Below the pieces are notes generated by a model, which ran no database searches, was not told where the DNA came from, and worked only from the letters and a program-made list of their open reading frames with translations. From NCBI RefSeq assembly GCF_937921625.1, contig NZ_CAKZTI010000025.1, forward strand, positions 24,442-88,441: DNA of 64,000 nt, written 5' to 3'. This stretch comes from an uncultured Campylobacter sp. (lineage in GTDB: Bacteria; Campylobacterota; Campylobacteria; Campylobacterales; Campylobacteraceae). The translations under genes and the position numbers were made by a program. Shown one piece after another: positions 1 through 8,553 of the stretch. Each line of letters opens with the position of its first letter. The stretch's first letter is position 1.

Positions 1-172
1 CGATCCTTTAGCGCATAATAAAATTCCCGATATCAGCCAGGAGCTTATCAAATATCTCATCAAGCGTATCGAAATTTTGGAAGATTGCATCTGCAGCGGC
101 AGAAAAGATATCGCCGAAATGGATGAGGATCTCAATAAATTCTACGAAGAGTATCTAAAATCATTAAAATAA
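1..172 (+). CDS. C-terminal end of an unknown protein (cut by window edge)
   Basis: The frame starting at base 2 is open from the window edge to a TAA at 170-172, giving 56 residues. The tail is strongly charged and looks helical (for example KRIEILEDCI and NKFYEEYLKSLK), consistent with a coiled-coil or helical end of a larger cytoplasmic protein. The next gene starts 12 bases after the stop, so the two may be cotranscribed. I do not recognise the family. Confidence 0.55.
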   Translation, partial: DPLAHNKIPDISQELIKYLIKRIEILEDCICSGRKDIAEMDEDLNKFYEEYLKSLK

Positions 173-184
173 TAAGGGTTAAAA

Positions 185-664
185 GTGAAAAAGGCTCTAT
201 TTTTTATAATTTGTGCTATTTTGTCGGCAAGCGGCAGCGACGCTAATAGCGTGAAAAATTCCGCGGACGACGCCAGAATAAGTTTAGTAAAAAGTCTATA
301 CATCAAGGACACCTATTTCGGCGATCACAAAAATGCCCTATCAGCTTCTTTCAGATCCGTGCTTATGCAAGATGAAGCATCTGCTGGCGAAGGTGAGGTG
401 GGCTGCTTGGACTATGATCCGGTAATCGGCGGTCAAGATGTCTGCGACGATGCGAAATATGATTTTGAGCTAGGGCAGCGCGATACCGTCGTAGTAACTC
501 AGACCTGCCCCTACGGCACGCAGACGATAATCTACAAACTCGTCCGTAGCGGAGGAGATTATAAAATCGACGATATCTACAACCAAGACCCAAGCGGCGG
601 CAGGGCTTTTAGCGTCAAAAATCAAATTTTAAATTGTCTAAACCAATCCAAGGAGCATCAATGA
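185..664 (+). CDS. Small secreted (periplasmic) protein of unknown function
   Basis: The 159-residue protein begins at GTG with a short signal peptide (MKKALFFIICAILSASGSDA) and is probably exported to the periplasm. The mature part has four cysteines (near residues 74, 87, 108 and 153), which could form two disulfides. The pattern VVVTQTCPYGTQTIIYKLV followed by YKIDDI resembles the beta-rich domains of small lipoprotein-like proteins in which a variable is computed from a pedestal sheet (DUF3828-like), but I cannot assign it firmly. Its TGA overlaps the ATG of the next gene (ATGA at 661-664), so it is probably translationally coupled to the aminotransferase. Confidence 0.7.
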   Translation: MKKALFFIICAILSASGSDANSVKNSADDARISLVKSLYIKDTYFGDHKNALSASFRSVLMQDEASAGEGEVGCLDYDPVIGGQDVCDDAKYDFELGQRDTVVVTQTCPYGTQTIIYKLVRSGGDYKIDDIYNQDPSGGRAFSVKNQILNCLNQSKEHQ

Positions 665-1839
665 AATTAACACTTTCAAGTCGCGTAAGCAAGCTCGGCG
701 AAAGCCTAACGATCGCAATCAGCACCAAAGCCAAGCAGATGAAAGCCCAGGGGCAAGACGTCGTAATCCTAAGCGCGGGCGAGCCTGATTTCGATACTGC
801 AGAGGTCGCCAAAAAAGCTGTCATAGAAGCTATGGCTAAGGGCTGTGGAAAATATACACCGGTTGCCGGAACGCCTGAAATTTTAAATTTAATCGCGCAG
901 AAGCTAAAGCGCGACAACGGCCTAAATTACAGGCCCGATCAGATCATCACCAACGTAGGCGCCAAACACTCTCTATTTAACGCCTTTAACTGCATCTTAA
1001 ACGAAGGCGATGAGGTCATAATACCGGCGCCTTATTGGGTCACCTACCCAGACATCGTAAAATTCTGCGGCAGCAAGCCCGTCATCGTAAACACAAAGGC
1101 GGAAAACCGATATAAAATCACCGCCTCACAGCTTAAAGCCGCGATCACCCCGCGCACGAAGGCGCTGTGTCTTTTTAACCCGAGTAACCCCGCAGGCGCC
1201 GTATATTCGCGCCAGGAGCTGCAAGAGCTTGCGGAAGTGCTAAAAGGCACGGATATTTTAGTAATTGCCGATGAAATTTACGAAAAAATCGTCTTCGGCA
1301 AGAGCTTCATAGCCGCAGCAAGCATCAGTGGGGATATGTTCGGGCGCACCGTGACGATCAACGGGCTAAGCAAATGCGGCGCGATGCCCGGTTGGCGCTT
1401 CGGCTACACCGCCTGTGCTATCGATGAGCTAAATAAGGCGATGATAAACCTGCAAAGCCAAAGCGTCAGCAACGTAGCAAGCATCGTCCAGGCAGGCGCT
1501 ATGCCAGTGCTGCGTGGCGAGGCGGATGATTATATCGAGGAGATGAGGCGCGAATACGAGCGCAGGCGCGATTTTGGCACGGACGCAATAGGTGCGATCC
1601 CAGGGCTTAGTGTCGTAAAACCAGATGGCGCATTTTATTTCTTCATAGATTGCTCTCAGGTAGAACCCGATAGTATGAAATTCTGCATGCAACTGTTAGA
1701 TAAAGGGCTCGTAGCCACGGTGCCAGGAAGCGGATTTGGTATGGATGGGCACTTCCGCGTAAGCTTTGCATGCTCTATGGAAAATCTAAAACGCGGCTTT
1801 GAGCGCATAGAAAAATTCGTAAAAAATTACCACAGATAG
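661..1839 (+). CDS. aspB: Aspartate-type aminotransferase (class I/II, PLP-dependent)
   Basis: The 392-residue protein transfers an amino group between aspartate or a similar amino acid and 2-oxoglutarate, using pyridoxal phosphate in the cytoplasm. Typical class Ib features are visible: SAGEPDFDT near residue 37, NPSNPAGAVYS, IADEIYEKIVF, and the cofactor lysine Lys238 in NGLSKCGAMPGWRFGY. The C-terminal PGSGFGMDGHFRVSFA holds the substrate-carboxylate arginine. The ATG at 661 is preferred over an upstream in-frame ATG at 634. It has AAGGAG 7 bases upstream, overlaps the previous stop, and starts the conserved LSSRVSKLGES N-terminus. Family assignment is secure; exact substrate is not. Confidence 0.93.
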   Translation: MKLTLSSRVSKLGESLTIAISTKAKQMKAQGQDVVILSAGEPDFDTAEVAKKAVIEAMAKGCGKYTPVAGTPEILNLIAQKLKRDNGLNYRPDQIITNVGAKHSLFNAFNCILNEGDEVIIPAPYWVTYPDIVKFCGSKPVIVNTKAENRYKITASQLKAAITPRTKALCLFNPSNPAGAVYSRQELQELAEVLKGTDILVIADEIYEKIVFGKSFIAAASISGDMFGRTVTINGLSKCGAMPGWRFGYTACAIDELNKAMINLQSQSVSNVASIVQAGAMPVLRGEADDYIEEMRREYERRRDFGTDAIGAIPGLSVVKPDGAFYFFIDCSQVEPDSMKFCMQLLDKGLVATVPGSGFGMDGHFRVSFACSMENLKRGFERIEKFVKNYHR

Positions 1840-3180
1840 ACATGCTAGCGAAATTTTGATCTAAATTTTAACGCAGCTCGCCGTAGTAGTGGATTTTGAG
1901 ACAAATTTGACTCGACGATACGACGAATTTTGTGCAAATTTTGCGCGGCGCGGCGACGAAATTTTGACCGTAAATTTAGTGCGCACGACGGCAAAATTTA
2001 AAACAAATCTAGTGCGGTGCAACTCGGCGGCAAAATTTGATGTAGATCCTGTCGGGCGTAGCACGGCGCGGCGGTAGAGCTTAACGCTGATATTACGCGA
2101 TGCGGCTCCGCATGATACGGCTTAGCGACGGAATTTATCGACCGCCGGGCGCGGTTAAATTTTGTGCCGCCCGACACGGCTTGGAATTTTCAGAATTTAA
2201 TGCGGCGGCTCGGTGCGGTTAAATTTCGCGCTGTTTTAATTTAAGAGCATTTAAAATTTCATGCCGTTTTATTTAGGAGCGTTAGAATTTCATATCGCCG
2301 CATTACGGCACCTGCCGCGCGAAATTTTATCTCGGCGGCGATATTTCTAGCGCGGATACGGTTCGGCGCGGCGCGCAGGCGAGATCCGACCGCCAAAGCC
2401 TAAATCCGCTTAAATTTAAAATTCCAAGCCCGCTCGGGTTAAATTTCAAACCTAGAGCCCGTTTAAGGCGAGTGCAGGGCGAGCATAAATACGCGCGCCG
2501 TCTAAACGGCGCATAGACGAGACGATTCGCCTCGTCCTATCGCGCCGGCGGACTTAGATAATTTCAAATGCGGCGGCGATCCTGCTGCGATGCACTGCGA
2601 CATGCTTTTGCAAATCTCGCGCTGAAATACTAATTTGCGACTTGTACTTCGGCAGCATGCCGCGACAAGTTTTTGCGAACGGCTCGTTTATGGCGGAGTA
2701 GCAGGGGCGGCACGGATCAAATATACCGCGGTTGCGCACGAGCGAAATTAATCCGTTTATCTTATCCGTTCGTTTCCCGCGGACGCTTGCATGCGCTCTG
2801 CATTTATACGCGGCGCGATGCCGCATCCACGACGCAAAAAATGAAGCGGTCCGTGCGCGCGACGCAAAATACAGAGGCGCAAGATACAACAACGCAGGAA
2901 GCGACCGAGCGGTGCACGAAACGAGCCGCAAAGCGAAAGCGCCCTTAAATTTGCACTCTCGCAGGCCTTCAAAAATCGGCTTTTTTAAAATCTCCCCTAC
3001 GCGCAGATCGCAAAATCAGCCTTTAAAATTTTTTCGCCTGCTCAAATTTTAAAATCGGCTCTTTAAAATTCTCCTCTGTGCGAGCTCTCGGAATTTCTCC
3101 TTTTTTTAAAATTTTAACGCACATTTAACTAAAAAATTCAATAATTTCAAATGTATATTTTACTTTTTAAAGGAGAACAT
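1840..3180. other. Gene-poor spacer rich in AAATTT/GAATTT words
   Basis: About 1.3 kb without a convincing gene. The first 600 bases alternate GC-rich words (GCGGC, GCGCG) with AAATTT, GAATTT or AAATTC, about twenty of them by eye between 1841 and 2460. From 2550 to 2950 the AT words thin out and stop codons are scarce on both strands, but none of the short frames has a ribosome binding site or recognisable sequence. The last 120 bases are AT-rich and end in AAAGGAG before the cytochrome gene, so the promoter of that gene should lie here. Confidence 0.6.
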
Positions 3181-4170
3181 ATGAGAAAAACCACCCTTGT
3201 TTTAGCGCTTCCGCTCTTTTTTACGCCCGTTTTAGGCTTTGATGTAGCCAAACTCAACGCCAAAAAAGCCGTGCCGTACGAGCAAAAGACGCAGGAATTT
3301 AGGCTGCCCGTAGGCATCGACGAAAACGGTGTCATAGACGAGGCAAAGCTCGGCGACTCGCCTTATGCAAAGACCGTCATCTACGGCGCGAAGCTCATCA
3401 ACGAGACGACGAGATATCTCGGACCGCAGGCGAAGGATGAAAAAATGCGCTTTGCGGGCAACAACCTCTCCTGTTCGAGCTGCCATACGAGCGGCGGCGT
3501 CGTGCCCGATCAAAGCCCGTTCGTGGGTATCTACGCGAGATTTCCGCAGTATGTCGCGAGATCGGATCAGCTAGTCACGCTGCAAGACCGCATAAACGGC
3601 TGTTTTCAGCGCTCGATGGCGGGCAGAGCGATCCCTACGAACTCCAAAGAGATGCGCGCGATGATCGCCTACATGCACTGGCTCTCCGCAGGATATGAGG
3701 TCGGCGCCAAGCTAAAAGGTCAGGGGCTGCCGAAAGCGCAGTTTTTAGACCGCGCGGCGGATCCTAAAAAAGGAGGCGAAATTTACGCCGCAAAATGCGC
3801 CGCCTGCCACGGCGAAAACGGCGAAGGGATAAAAAACGAGGGGTTTGCTCAAAGCGGCGATTACTACACATTCCCCGCGCTTTGGGGCGACGACAGCTAC
3901 AATACGGGCGCCGGTATGTATAGGCTCATCGAAGGGGCGAGGTATGTCAAAGCCACTATGCCTAAAGGAGACGCCTCGCTAAGCTGGGAGGAAGCTTTCG
4001 ACGTGACGGCGTATATAAACTCAAAACCGCGCAAAATCAAACCCGATAGGAAGAAAGATTTCCCCGATCTAGACGTCAAGCAGATGGATATGGACGTGGG
4101 GCCCTACAACGACGGATTTGACGAGAATGATCACCGCTTCGGCCCGTACAAGCGCATGATCAAAAAATAA
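3181..4170 (+). CDS. Diheme cytochrome c, thiosulfate dehydrogenase (TsdA)-like
   Basis: The 329-residue protein has a signal peptide (cleavage likely after PVLG) and two c-type heme motifs, CSSCH at residues 98-102 and CAACH at 206-210. The sequence RINGCFQRSMAGRAIP, with Cys141, resembles the segment that supplies the cysteine heme ligand in TsdA/SoxA-type cytochromes. TsdA oxidises thiosulfate to tetrathionate, or reduces tetrathionate, in the periplasm. ATG at 3181 is chosen over the in-frame ATG at 3151 because AAAGGAG precedes it and the signal peptide begins there. It is monocistronic, with a terminator directly behind. A different small-molecule reductase of the same fold remains possible. 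Confidence 0.75.
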   Translation: MRKTTLVLALPLFFTPVLGFDVAKLNAKKAVPYEQKTQEFRLPVGIDENGVIDEAKLGDSPYAKTVIYGAKLINETTRYLGPQAKDEKMRFAGNNLSCSSCHTSGGVVPDQSPFVGIYARFPQYVARSDQLVTLQDRINGCFQRSMAGRAIPTNSKEMRAMIAYMHWLSAGYEVGAKLKGQGLPKAQFLDRAADPKKGGEIYAAKCAACHGENGEGIKNEGFAQSGDYYTFPALWGDDSYNTGAGMYRLIEGARYVKATMPKGDASLSWEEAFDVTAYINSKPRKIKPDRKKDFPDLDVKQMDMDVGPYNDGFDENDHRFGPYKRMIKK

Positions 4171-4177
4171 AATCAAA

Positions 4178-4204
4178 CGCCGTCCTTGCGACGGCGGAAT
4201 TTTG
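4178..4204 (+). terminator. Rho-independent terminator of the diheme cytochrome gene
   Basis: Seven-base perfect stem CGCCGTC (4178-4184) with GACGGCG (4190-4196), five-base loop, followed by GAATTTT. It lies 8 bases after the stop codon at 4170. Confidence 0.75.
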
Positions 4205-4974
4205 ACGTAAATTTGTCACGGCTTAGCAGCGAAATTTCTACATAAAATTTAATGCGGCTCAATAGCAAATTTAGTGCGACGCGGCACAGAATTTGATACA
4301 AATAGCGTGATGCGGCACAGATCTTAAAGCATTCTGCTCGGCGCAGCGCAGAACGGCTCGGGATTTAATGCGGTTGCGACAGCTAAGCGCGATTGAATTT
4401 CGTGCCGCTTTAATTAAATTTCAAGCTGCCGTATTCAGGAGCGCTTAAATTTTATGCCGTTTTATTCAAATGCGGCCAATTTTGCGCTGTTATACTACGA
4501 TGTCTGCTGCGCCGCGCACTGCTCGCGGTTTAAAATTCCGCTTCGGAATTTTAAAGCTCATCGCGCAATTCATCTAGGTTTCGTCGCAAAAGCTCTAGCA
4601 CAAACGCCGCCCGCGGTAGAAATTTTATCGTGAAATTTTAAAATTTTACGCCGAGGCTTTCAAACCCTGCGCTGCCTGCCTCTTGATACAGCCACGCTAA
4701 AAATTTAACCAAATACGACGAACAAGGCGAGTGTAACGAACACAGCCGACGCCGCATAGCGACACGCGACGAACCAAAAAGCGCGTGGCTCAATTCGCAA
4801 ACGCGATAAATTTTAAAATTTTACCGCGCCAGAAGCCTTGATGCAAACACGATAAATTTTATGTTTTAGTGCGCCTTTGAGCCTAGTCGCATCAAATAGA
4901 TTTTAAACGAAATTTCAACGCCGACGCGCTATTTTATATTTTTATAAAGACTATTTTAGTAAAATCAGAGCTTT
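4205..4974. other. Repeat-rich spacer ahead of the aryl-polyene-type locus
   Basis: No gene is supported. The stretch repeats AAATTT/GAATTT words between GC-rich blocks like the 1.8-3.1 kb spacer. The last 50 bases are very AT-rich (TATATTTTTATAAAG, then TAAAAT at 4960-4965) and could hold the promoter of the downstream operon. If TAAAAT is the -10 element the transcript would start almost at the ATG at 4975, which fits the lack of a ribosome binding site there. This is inference. Confidence 0.45.
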
Positions 4975-5517
4975 ATGAGCGAGATAAAAATTTTAATCAC
5001 CGACGAGGATCTGTGCGCTCCGCGGCGGCTTTTGAGCAGGCGCGATAAGAAGCTGGCGCGCGCGCGAGCCCATCTGCGCGAGTTTCGCGTTTCGCGGGCG
5101 CTTAAGGCGCGCTTTAAAAAACGCGGCAAATTTTGCATCTCGCACAAAAGCGCGGATGGCAAAACGATCGTCACCGTGGGTTTTGCGAGGCAAAAATTCG
5201 GACTCGATCTTGAAATTTTAAAACCGCGGAATTTTGCCGCAGCGAGCGAGTTTTGTTTCAACGCCTTTGAGCGCGAGCTTTTAGCGGCGGCGGACGAGAG
5301 CAAAAAGACGCTCGTTTTTTATAAAATTTACACGATCAAAGAGGCGCTGATTAAGGTGCGAAGCCTGGGTTTTTACGCGCTTGCTCGCGTGGGGCTGGCG
5401 CGCGGCGCGGAGGGAGAGGTTCTGGCGCTTGATGAGCGCGGCAGGGCGTGGCACTACAAGAGCTATATTTTGGAGGGCGAAATTTTGATTTCGCTCGTTT
5501 TTAGGGAGAATTTTTGA
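4975..5517 (+). CDS. 4'-phosphopantetheinyl transferase (Sfp-type)
   Basis: The 180-residue protein carries the two family signatures: GLDLEI at about residues 79-84 (magnesium and CoA binding) and YTIKEALIK at about 117-125. It should move the phosphopantetheine arm from CoA onto the serine of acyl carrier proteins, here most likely the two ACPs at 13.6-14.1 kb. It is the first gene of the long aryl-polyene-type array and its TGA overlaps the TTG start of the next gene. No good Shine-Dalgarno sequence precedes the ATG. The N-terminal 60 residues are unusually rich in Arg and Lys. Confidence 0.88.
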   Translation: MSEIKILITDEDLCAPRRLLSRRDKKLARARAHLREFRVSRALKARFKKRGKFCISHKSADGKTIVTVGFARQKFGLDLEILKPRNFAAASEFCFNAFERELLAAADESKKTLVFYKIYTIKEALIKVRSLGFYALARVGLARGAEGEVLALDERGRAWHYKSYILEGEILISLVFRENF

Positions 5518-5930
5518 GACCTGTTTATCGTTTTTACGCTATTTCTAAAACGGCTTTCATTCTGCTTTGCGCCGCGTTTTTTATAGACGGATGCGCGCGC
5601 AAAGCGCCTGAGCAGATAGCGGAATTTAGCCAAAAGCAGTTCATCCTGACGGACGAGCTCGGCGTAAAAAGCAGAGCCCTAATCTCAAAAATTTCGCCCG
5701 CAAGCGGCGAAGATGGCCGCTACAAGCTCGTCTGGCTCGATATGCTAGGCGCGCCGATCGCACGCAAAATTTTATCGATCAAAGGCGGCGAGGCTAAATT
5801 TCGCAACGACGGCTTCCTGCCGCCCGATTCGCAAAGCGAGCGAGTATTTTTAGCCCTGCTTGAGAATGCGGATAAACCGAATTTCACCATAAACGCAAAG
5901 GGGCGCCGATATGACGCAATATCTAAGTAG
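5514..5930 (+). CDS. Outer-membrane-type lipoprotein, DUF3261-like, of the aryl-polyene locus
   Basis: The 138-residue protein starts at TTG (overlapping the previous TGA) and has a hydrophobic leader ending in a lipobox, FFIDGC, so Cys27 should be lipidated. The rest is a small beta-rich domain (YKLVWLDMLGAPIARK, ending in a short charged tail). In APE loci a DUF3261 lipoprotein commonly sits directly before the KS-dehydratase-ketoreductase-KS block, which is the position seen here. It probably works with the LolA-like and MMPL proteins at the end of the cluster in moving the lipid product to the outer membrane. That role is inference. Confidence 0.72.
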   Translation: MRPVYRFYAISKTAFILLCAAFFIDGCARKAPEQIAEFSQKQFILTDELGVKSRALISKISPASGEDGRYKLVWLDMLGAPIARKILSIKGGEAKFRNDGFLPPDSQSERVFLALLENADKPNFTINAKGRRYDAISK

Positions 5931-7401
5931 CCCCGGGCTCATCTGTGCGGGCGCAAACAGCGCCGCAGAGCTTTTTAGCGCGCTGTGCGAAAAAAGATCC
6001 TCGCTGCGAAAGCTTGATGTCTGCGGTAAAAATTTCATCTTCGGGCGCGTGGATACGCCGCTGCCGCAGATCAAAGATCGCGCCTACGCCACGCGCACGA
6101 ACGCTCTGGCGCTTTATGCCTGCCTCGGCGTGCACGGACAGATCGAGCAAGCCGTGAAAAAATTCGGCGCGCACCGCATAGGCGTGGTATTTGCGACCAC
6201 CAACACCGGCGTGCAGGAAAACTATGCGGAATTTTTCGCCTGCGGCAAAGACGCGGGAAATTTTATCTCGCAAGACGGCGAGAGCTCCGCGCCGTGCAGT
6301 GAAATTTCCACTGCAAACGGCGAAAATTTCGCCAAAATTTCAAGAGACGCAAACGATAAATTTAAAAACTTCTGCTTCGAACGCAACTCCCACGCAAACC
6401 CCGCAAATTTTATCCGCGAACACTTCGGGCTAAAATCCGTCGCGATCGGAGTTTCGAGTGCGTGTACCAGCGGAAACAAGGCTCTCATTGAAGCTTCGCG
6501 CCTCATTTCTTGCGGACTTTGCGACGCGGTCGTATTTGGCGGCGCCGACGCATTAGACGAGCTTACGCTGCAGGGCTTTAGCGCGCTTGAAATTTTAAGC
6601 GAGCAGCCGCTAAAGCCGTTTTCAGAGGCGCGATCAGGTACAAATCTAGGCGAGGGAGCCTGCGCATTCGTGCTCTCGCGCGAACGCATAAGCGACGTCG
6701 CGTTTTTGGCTCACGCCGCAAACTCCGACGCCTACCACATCACCAAGCCCGATCCCGGCGCGCGCATGCAGATCGCGGCGATCAAAACCGCGCTAAAATC
6801 GGCTCAGCTGCAAAGCGTGGATTACGTAAATCTACACGGCACGGGCACTGCGGCCAACGACGCGATGGAAGCCTTGGCTATGAGCGCCGCTCTACCCTTA
6901 GCGCCCGCAAGCTCGTCCAAATGGGCGATTGGACACACCCTGGGTGCAGCGGGGGCGATCGAGCTTGCCGTGTGCTACGAGGCGATCAGACAGGGCGTGA
7001 TCCCGCCGAATTTTACGAATGATAAAATTTGGCGCGGCTCGGAGATTGAAATTTTATATGACATGCAGGCGCGGCACGGCGAGCGAAACGATGAAATTTT
7101 AAACGCCGCGAACGATCAAATTTTATGCAGCTCGGGAGGTGAAATTCTGCAAAATGCGCAGGGTGAAATTTCAAAAAGCGGCACGAATAAAATTTTGGCT
7201 GCGTCTAAAGCTTTGCAAGGCACGGACGATAAAATTTTAAAATACGCCGCGGATCAAACTTCACAAATGAGCGAAATTCCAGCAGCGCTGTCTAAATTTA
7301 ATCTCGCGTGCGAAGCAAAAAAAGCGCGCGTAGATACCGCGATGAATCTAAGCTTTGCTTTCGGCGGCGACAACGCCGTAACCATAATAGGACGCGTATG
7401 A
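5911..7401 (+). CDS. apeO: Beta-ketoacyl-ACP synthase, aryl-polyene elongation KS (ApeO type), with insertions
   Basis: The 496-residue condensing enzyme has the complete KS triad: Cys185 in GVSSACTSGNKA, His309 in NLHGTGTAAND and His342 in IGHTLGAAGAIE. It should add two-carbon units from malonyl-ACP to the growing polyene, paired with the chain-length factor at 10.2 kb. It is about 100 residues longer than usual. Low-complexity blocks are inserted at roughly residues 115-168 and 388-470, the second built from repeats such as DEILNAANDQIL and DKILKYAADQ encoded by GAAATTTTA-like DNA. AAGGGG precedes the ATG. The start overlaps the lipoprotein gene by 20 bases and the stop overlaps the next ATG. 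Confidence 0.9.
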   Translation: MTQYLSSPGLICAGANSAAELFSALCEKRSSLRKLDVCGKNFIFGRVDTPLPQIKDRAYATRTNALALYACLGVHGQIEQAVKKFGAHRIGVVFATTNTGVQENYAEFFACGKDAGNFISQDGESSAPCSEISTANGENFAKISRDANDKFKNFCFERNSHANPANFIREHFGLKSVAIGVSSACTSGNKALIEASRLISCGLCDAVVFGGADALDELTLQGFSALEILSEQPLKPFSEARSGTNLGEGACAFVLSRERISDVAFLAHAANSDAYHITKPDPGARMQIAAIKTALKSAQLQSVDYVNLHGTGTAANDAMEALAMSAALPLAPASSSKWAIGHTLGAAGAIELAVCYEAIRQGVIPPNFTNDKIWRGSEIEILYDMQARHGERNDEILNAANDQILCSSGGEILQNAQGEISKSGTNKILAASKALQGTDDKILKYAADQTSQMSEIPAALSKFNLACEAKKARVDTAMNLSFAFGGDNAVTIIGRV

Positions 7402-7826
7402 AAGCCTCTAGCATCCTACCGCAGAGCGGATATATGGTCTTCGCGGATGAAATTTTAGAGGTTAGCGACGAGTATGCAAGCTGCGCGTTTAGCGTTAAAG
7501 AGGACTCGCCGTTTACCGAAGACGGCAAGCTCGGCAGCTACGCGTATATGGAGATAATGGCGCAGTGCATCGGTGTGTATTCGGGCTACCGAAATGACGG
7601 CGAAGCGAGGCTTGGGTTTTTGCTGGGCGTGCGGAACCTCGATATTTCGCGCGTAAGCCTGAAGGTGGGCGAGCGCGTGATCGCGACGGCGAGGCAGAGC
7701 GTAAGCGACGGCGAGGGATTATATATCTTTGACTGCGAGATCCGCTGCGGCGGCGAACATATCGCAAGCGCCACGCTAAGCGTAATGCGCGCGAGCGACG
7801 AAATGCTAAAGAGTATAAATGGCTAA
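7398..7826 (+). CDS. apeP: Hot-dog 3-hydroxyacyl-ACP dehydratase (ApeP type)
   Basis: The 142-residue protein begins at ATG 7398, inside an ATGA overlap with the KS stop. An in-frame ATG further upstream would overlap the KS gene by about 90 bases and is less likely. The pattern ILEVSDEYASCAFSVKEDSPF, followed by MEIMAQCIGVYSGY and LGFLLGVRNLDI, is that of FabA/FabZ-like hot-dog dehydratases found beside the ketosynthase in APE loci. It should dehydrate 3-hydroxyacyl-ACP to the trans-enoyl chain, probably together with the second dehydratase domain fused to the ligase at 17.2 kb. The glutamate/aspartate and histidine of classic FabZ are not obvious here, so partner-dependent catalysis is possible. 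Confidence 0.8.
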   Translation: MKASSILPQSGYMVFADEILEVSDEYASCAFSVKEDSPFTEDGKLGSYAYMEIMAQCIGVYSGYRNDGEARLGFLLGVRNLDISRVSLKVGERVIATARQSVSDGEGLYIFDCEIRCGGEHIASATLSVMRASDEMLKSING

Positions 7827-8553
7827 GAGAATTTTAATTACCGGAGCAAGCGGCGGTATCGGCGAGGCGTGCGCATTAAATTTAGCGCAAAAGGGCTACG
7901 GCTTGGCACTAAACGGGCGCAACGAAGCAAAGCTTAATGACGTGGCGAGGCGCTGCTTGGACGCGGGCGCGGCGGAAGTTCAAATTTTAAAATTTGACGT
8001 CGCAGATACCGCTGCGGCGCAGAAGCGGATCGAAGCAGATATAGAGGCAAACGGCGCATACTGGGGCATCGTGCTAAACGCTGGCATCACGCGAGATAAC
8101 TCCTTCGTGTGGTTTGAGCGCGAGGATTGGCAAAGCGTGATAGATACGAATTTAGGCGGGTTTTATAACGTCCTAAAGCCCGCGCTAATGCCGATGATCC
8201 GCGCCAAAAAGGGCGGGCGTATCGTGGTGATGAGCTCGGTTAGCGGAATTGCCGGCAACCGCGGCCAGAGCAACTACGCCGCTAGCAAAGGAGGCCTAAT
8301 CGCCGCGGCAAAATCGCTAGCGATAGAACTTGCAAGCCGCAAGATCACGGTAAACGTCGTGGCTCCCGGGCTCATCAAAACGGCGATGAGCGAAGGTATA
8401 AACGAAACCGCAAGCGAGCAAATTTTAAGCGCGATTCCGTTAGGCCGCATCGGCGAGCCGAGCGAGGTGGCGCATTTGGTGGAGTTTTTGCTAAGCGAAA
8501 ATTCCGCATATATCACAAAAGAGGTTATTAAAATAGACGGTGGATTATGTTAA
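7819..8553 (+). CDS. apeQ: 3-oxoacyl-ACP reductase, short-chain dehydrogenase (ApeQ type)
   Basis: The 244-residue FabG-like enzyme reduces 3-ketoacyl-ACP with NADPH. The Rossmann motif GASGGIG lies at residues 9-15, NAGITRDN follows near 87, and the catalytic triad is Ser140, Tyr153 and Lys157 in SNYAASKGG. Length and domain order are normal, and unlike several neighbours it has no low-complexity insertion. It overlaps the dehydratase gene by 8 bases and the following KS by 7, consistent with translational coupling. Confidence 0.93.
   Translation: MAKRILITGASGGIGEACALNLAQKGYGLALNGRNEAKLNDVARRCLDAGAAEVQILKFDVADTAAAQKRIEADIEANGAYWGIVLNAGITRDNSFVWFEREDWQSVIDTNLGGFYNVLKPALMPMIRAKKGGRIVVMSSVSGIAGNRGQSNYAASKGGLIAAAKSLAIELASRKITVNVVAPGLIKTAMSEGINETASEQILSAIPLGRIGEPSEVAHLVEFLLSENSAYITKEVIKIDGGLC

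Noticed and set aside
1861..3052. Several overlapping short open frames on both strands after the aminotransferase
   Set aside because: No ribosome binding sites, no recognisable sequence, composition follows the GC-block/AAATTT spacer pattern; stop-poor DNA explains the openness.
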